NCBI RefSeq assembly: GCF_018221685.1
Contig: NZ_JAGJTM010000003.1
Location: 186,001 to 250,000 of the forward strand
DNA length: 64,000 bases
From: Bombella apis
GTDB taxonomy: Bacteria; Pseudomonadota; Alphaproteobacteria; Acetobacterales; Acetobacteraceae
Direction of reading: 5' to 3'
The position numbers and the translations under genes were made by a program. This document shows positions 63,021 to 64,000 of this stretch, in pieces (position 1 is the stretch's first letter; each line of letters starts with the position of its first letter). The notes under the pieces are model-generated. The model made no database searches, had not been told where the DNA came from, and saw nothing but the letters and a program-made list of their open reading frames with translations.

Positions 63021-64000
63021 TCACGGAACAAGACAGACAAGCAGCCCCTCCAGCACGGCACCTATCACAAAGCCGACGACAGTGCCATTGACACGAATAT
63101 AGGCCAGATCTTTCCCGATACCAGCCTCCAGCCGGACTGACAGGCTCCTGGCATCCCAGCGTCCGATAACACGGGCAATCATCCCCGCTACATTCTTCCG
63201 CATCTGCGGCAGGGATTTCACGATAGCCTGCCGGACCGCCCTGTCCAGCTGGCTGGCCAGGTCTGTCCTTTGCAGGAGCGTCCCCGTCAGCTGCTGGTAG
63301 GCAGTCCGCAGTGCCTGCGTACTCAACCCATCATCCCGCCGACTATCTTCCTCCACCATCAGGCAGAGCCGCCGCCACAAACCGCCACCCCATTCCTTCA
63401 CACTCTCGTGTGCGAAAAAAGACGTGATGCTGCCCATGAGCTGACGGGCGCTCTCCGGGTCATCGTCCAGATCCTGGATTTTCCGTTTTACCCAGCGTGT
63501 AAACCCATGCCGGATATCGGAATCCATGGGGTCCACCCGGCCCAGCTCCGCCTTCAGGGCTGTCAGCACCTGCGTGGCCACCGAGGCCCCGATGGCCCAG
63601 CCAACCAGCCGCCCCCCCTGCTCACGCACCCGCCTCTCCACAAACCGGTGCAGGTCATCCTCCTTCGTGCTGACCAACTCCTTGAACTGCGCCAGAAAGA
63701 AAGAAAAGACTTCCTGATGGATATCCTCATCCACCATGGCTCTCAGGGCACGGATGACAAGTGCCGTAACGTCATCCCTTTTCATTAGGGTCGGAAAGAG
63801 GGTGACCAGAAAAGAGCCTCCCCGTCCATCTCCGATGCGCTCCAGCACCGCCGGGGCCAGACCACGAAGGTGACGCAGCAGAACCTCTTCCGTCTCCTTT
63901 TTCTGAAGAAGACGGGCCAAGGCCGCTGGCAGATCGGCACCTTCCAGCAGGCGCAGCATTTCTTCTTCTGTCAGGAAATGCTCAGCCATGAAACGGCCCA
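63021..64000 (-). CDS. DUF445 family membrane protein (partial, N-terminus off right edge)
   Basis: The visible ~326 residues lack the usual N-terminal membrane helices. The frame continues past the window (GRF directly before MAEHFLTEEEM, the family's G-R-F-x-x-x-H-F-L segment), so ATG 63987-63989 is internal. WAIGASVATQVLTALKAELG, FTRWVKRKIQDLDDDPESAR and RDSAR-like SLSVRLEAGIGKDLAYIRVN are typical, with a C-terminal hydrophobic helix GTVVGFVIGAVLEGLLVCLV. Membrane-associated; function unknown. Confidence 0.85.
   Translation of the reverse strand, partial: GRFMAEHFLTEEEMLRLLEGADLPAALARLLQKKETEEVLLRHLRGLAPAVLERIGDGRGGSFLVTLFPTLMKRDDVTALVIRALRAMVDEDIHQEVFSFFLAQFKELVSTKEDDLHRFVERRVREQGGRLVGWAIGASVATQVLTALKAELGRVDPMDSDIRHGFTRWVKRKIQDLDDDPESARQLMGSITSFFAHESVKEWGGGLWRRLCLMVEEDSRRDDGLSTQALRTAYQQLTGTLLQRTDLASQLDRAVRQAIVKSLPQMRKNVAGMIARVIGRWDARSLSVRLEAGIGKDLAYIRVNGTVVGFVIGAVLEGLLVCLVP

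Noticed and set aside
63987-63989. ATG taken as the DUF445 gene start
   Set aside because: The conserved family segment continues upstream into the edge of the window and the membrane helices are missing, so the gene is truncated.

Overview
This 64 kb window looks like chromosomal core DNA from an alphaproteobacterium, most likely of the family Acetobacteraceae. The reasons are the gene orders (tig-clpP-clpX-lon-hup; proS-lolC-lolD-dnaE; prmC beside a DUF4167 gene and prfA-hisS-ispG-rodZ; suf with an Rrf2 regulator and sufT; bolA, a DnaJ-domain gene, cobS, cobT), the short editing-less ProS, the two-gene ComF/GrxC block and generally high-GC codon use. The genus cannot be read from the sequence. 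I see no insertion sequence, prophage, CRISPR array, plasmid function or rRNA operon. No gap longer than about 240 bases lacks a gene.

Left part (1-13.5 kb): a minus-strand wall/replication operon (MltB-type transglycosylase, D,D-carboxypeptidase, tmk, holB running off the left edge). Divergent from it is a plus-strand pair, a DedA-family membrane protein with an uncharacterised ATP-grasp enzyme. Then come a lone MlaD-like protein, undecaprenyl-diphosphatase UppP, two tandem APC amino-acid permeases, an MscS channel, an elongator tRNA-Met and a DUF4167 protein. DedA, UppP and the wall hydrolases suggest an undecaprenyl-phosphate and envelope neighbourhood.

Middle (13.5-33.9 kb): prmC, an unknown secreted protein, the tightly overlapping rodZ-ispG-hisS-prfA run, lysC with a nitronate monooxygenase, ubiG, a Tat-exported lactonase, a DUF2147 protein with a glutaredoxin, comF, galU-pgm, tRNA-Leu(GAG), lipB, a LolA-like lipoprotein overlapping bolA, a DnaJ-domain protein, cobS-cobT and another unknown exported protein.

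Right part (33.9-64 kb): a long minus-strand series beginning with hup and tRNA-Val and running through birA, coaX, rnj, proS, lolC, lolD and dnaE. Next to it is tRNA-Leu(UAG), tig, clpP, clpX and lon. Further right are nnr, a small membrane protein, an RNA helicase with a very long basic tail followed by a 23S-type uridine methyltransferase, and the suf iron-sulfur operon (Rrf2, sufB, C, D, S, T, A). A DUF445 gene is cut by the right edge.

The best leads for something not yet described are the DedA/ATP-grasp pair, the lipobox-bearing LolA homologue, the histone-like tail on Lon with a possible second start, the structured TTG-start leader of the helicase, and the apparently leaderless tRNA-Val transcript. 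All functional calls are from motif recognition and gene context; no search or computation was run.
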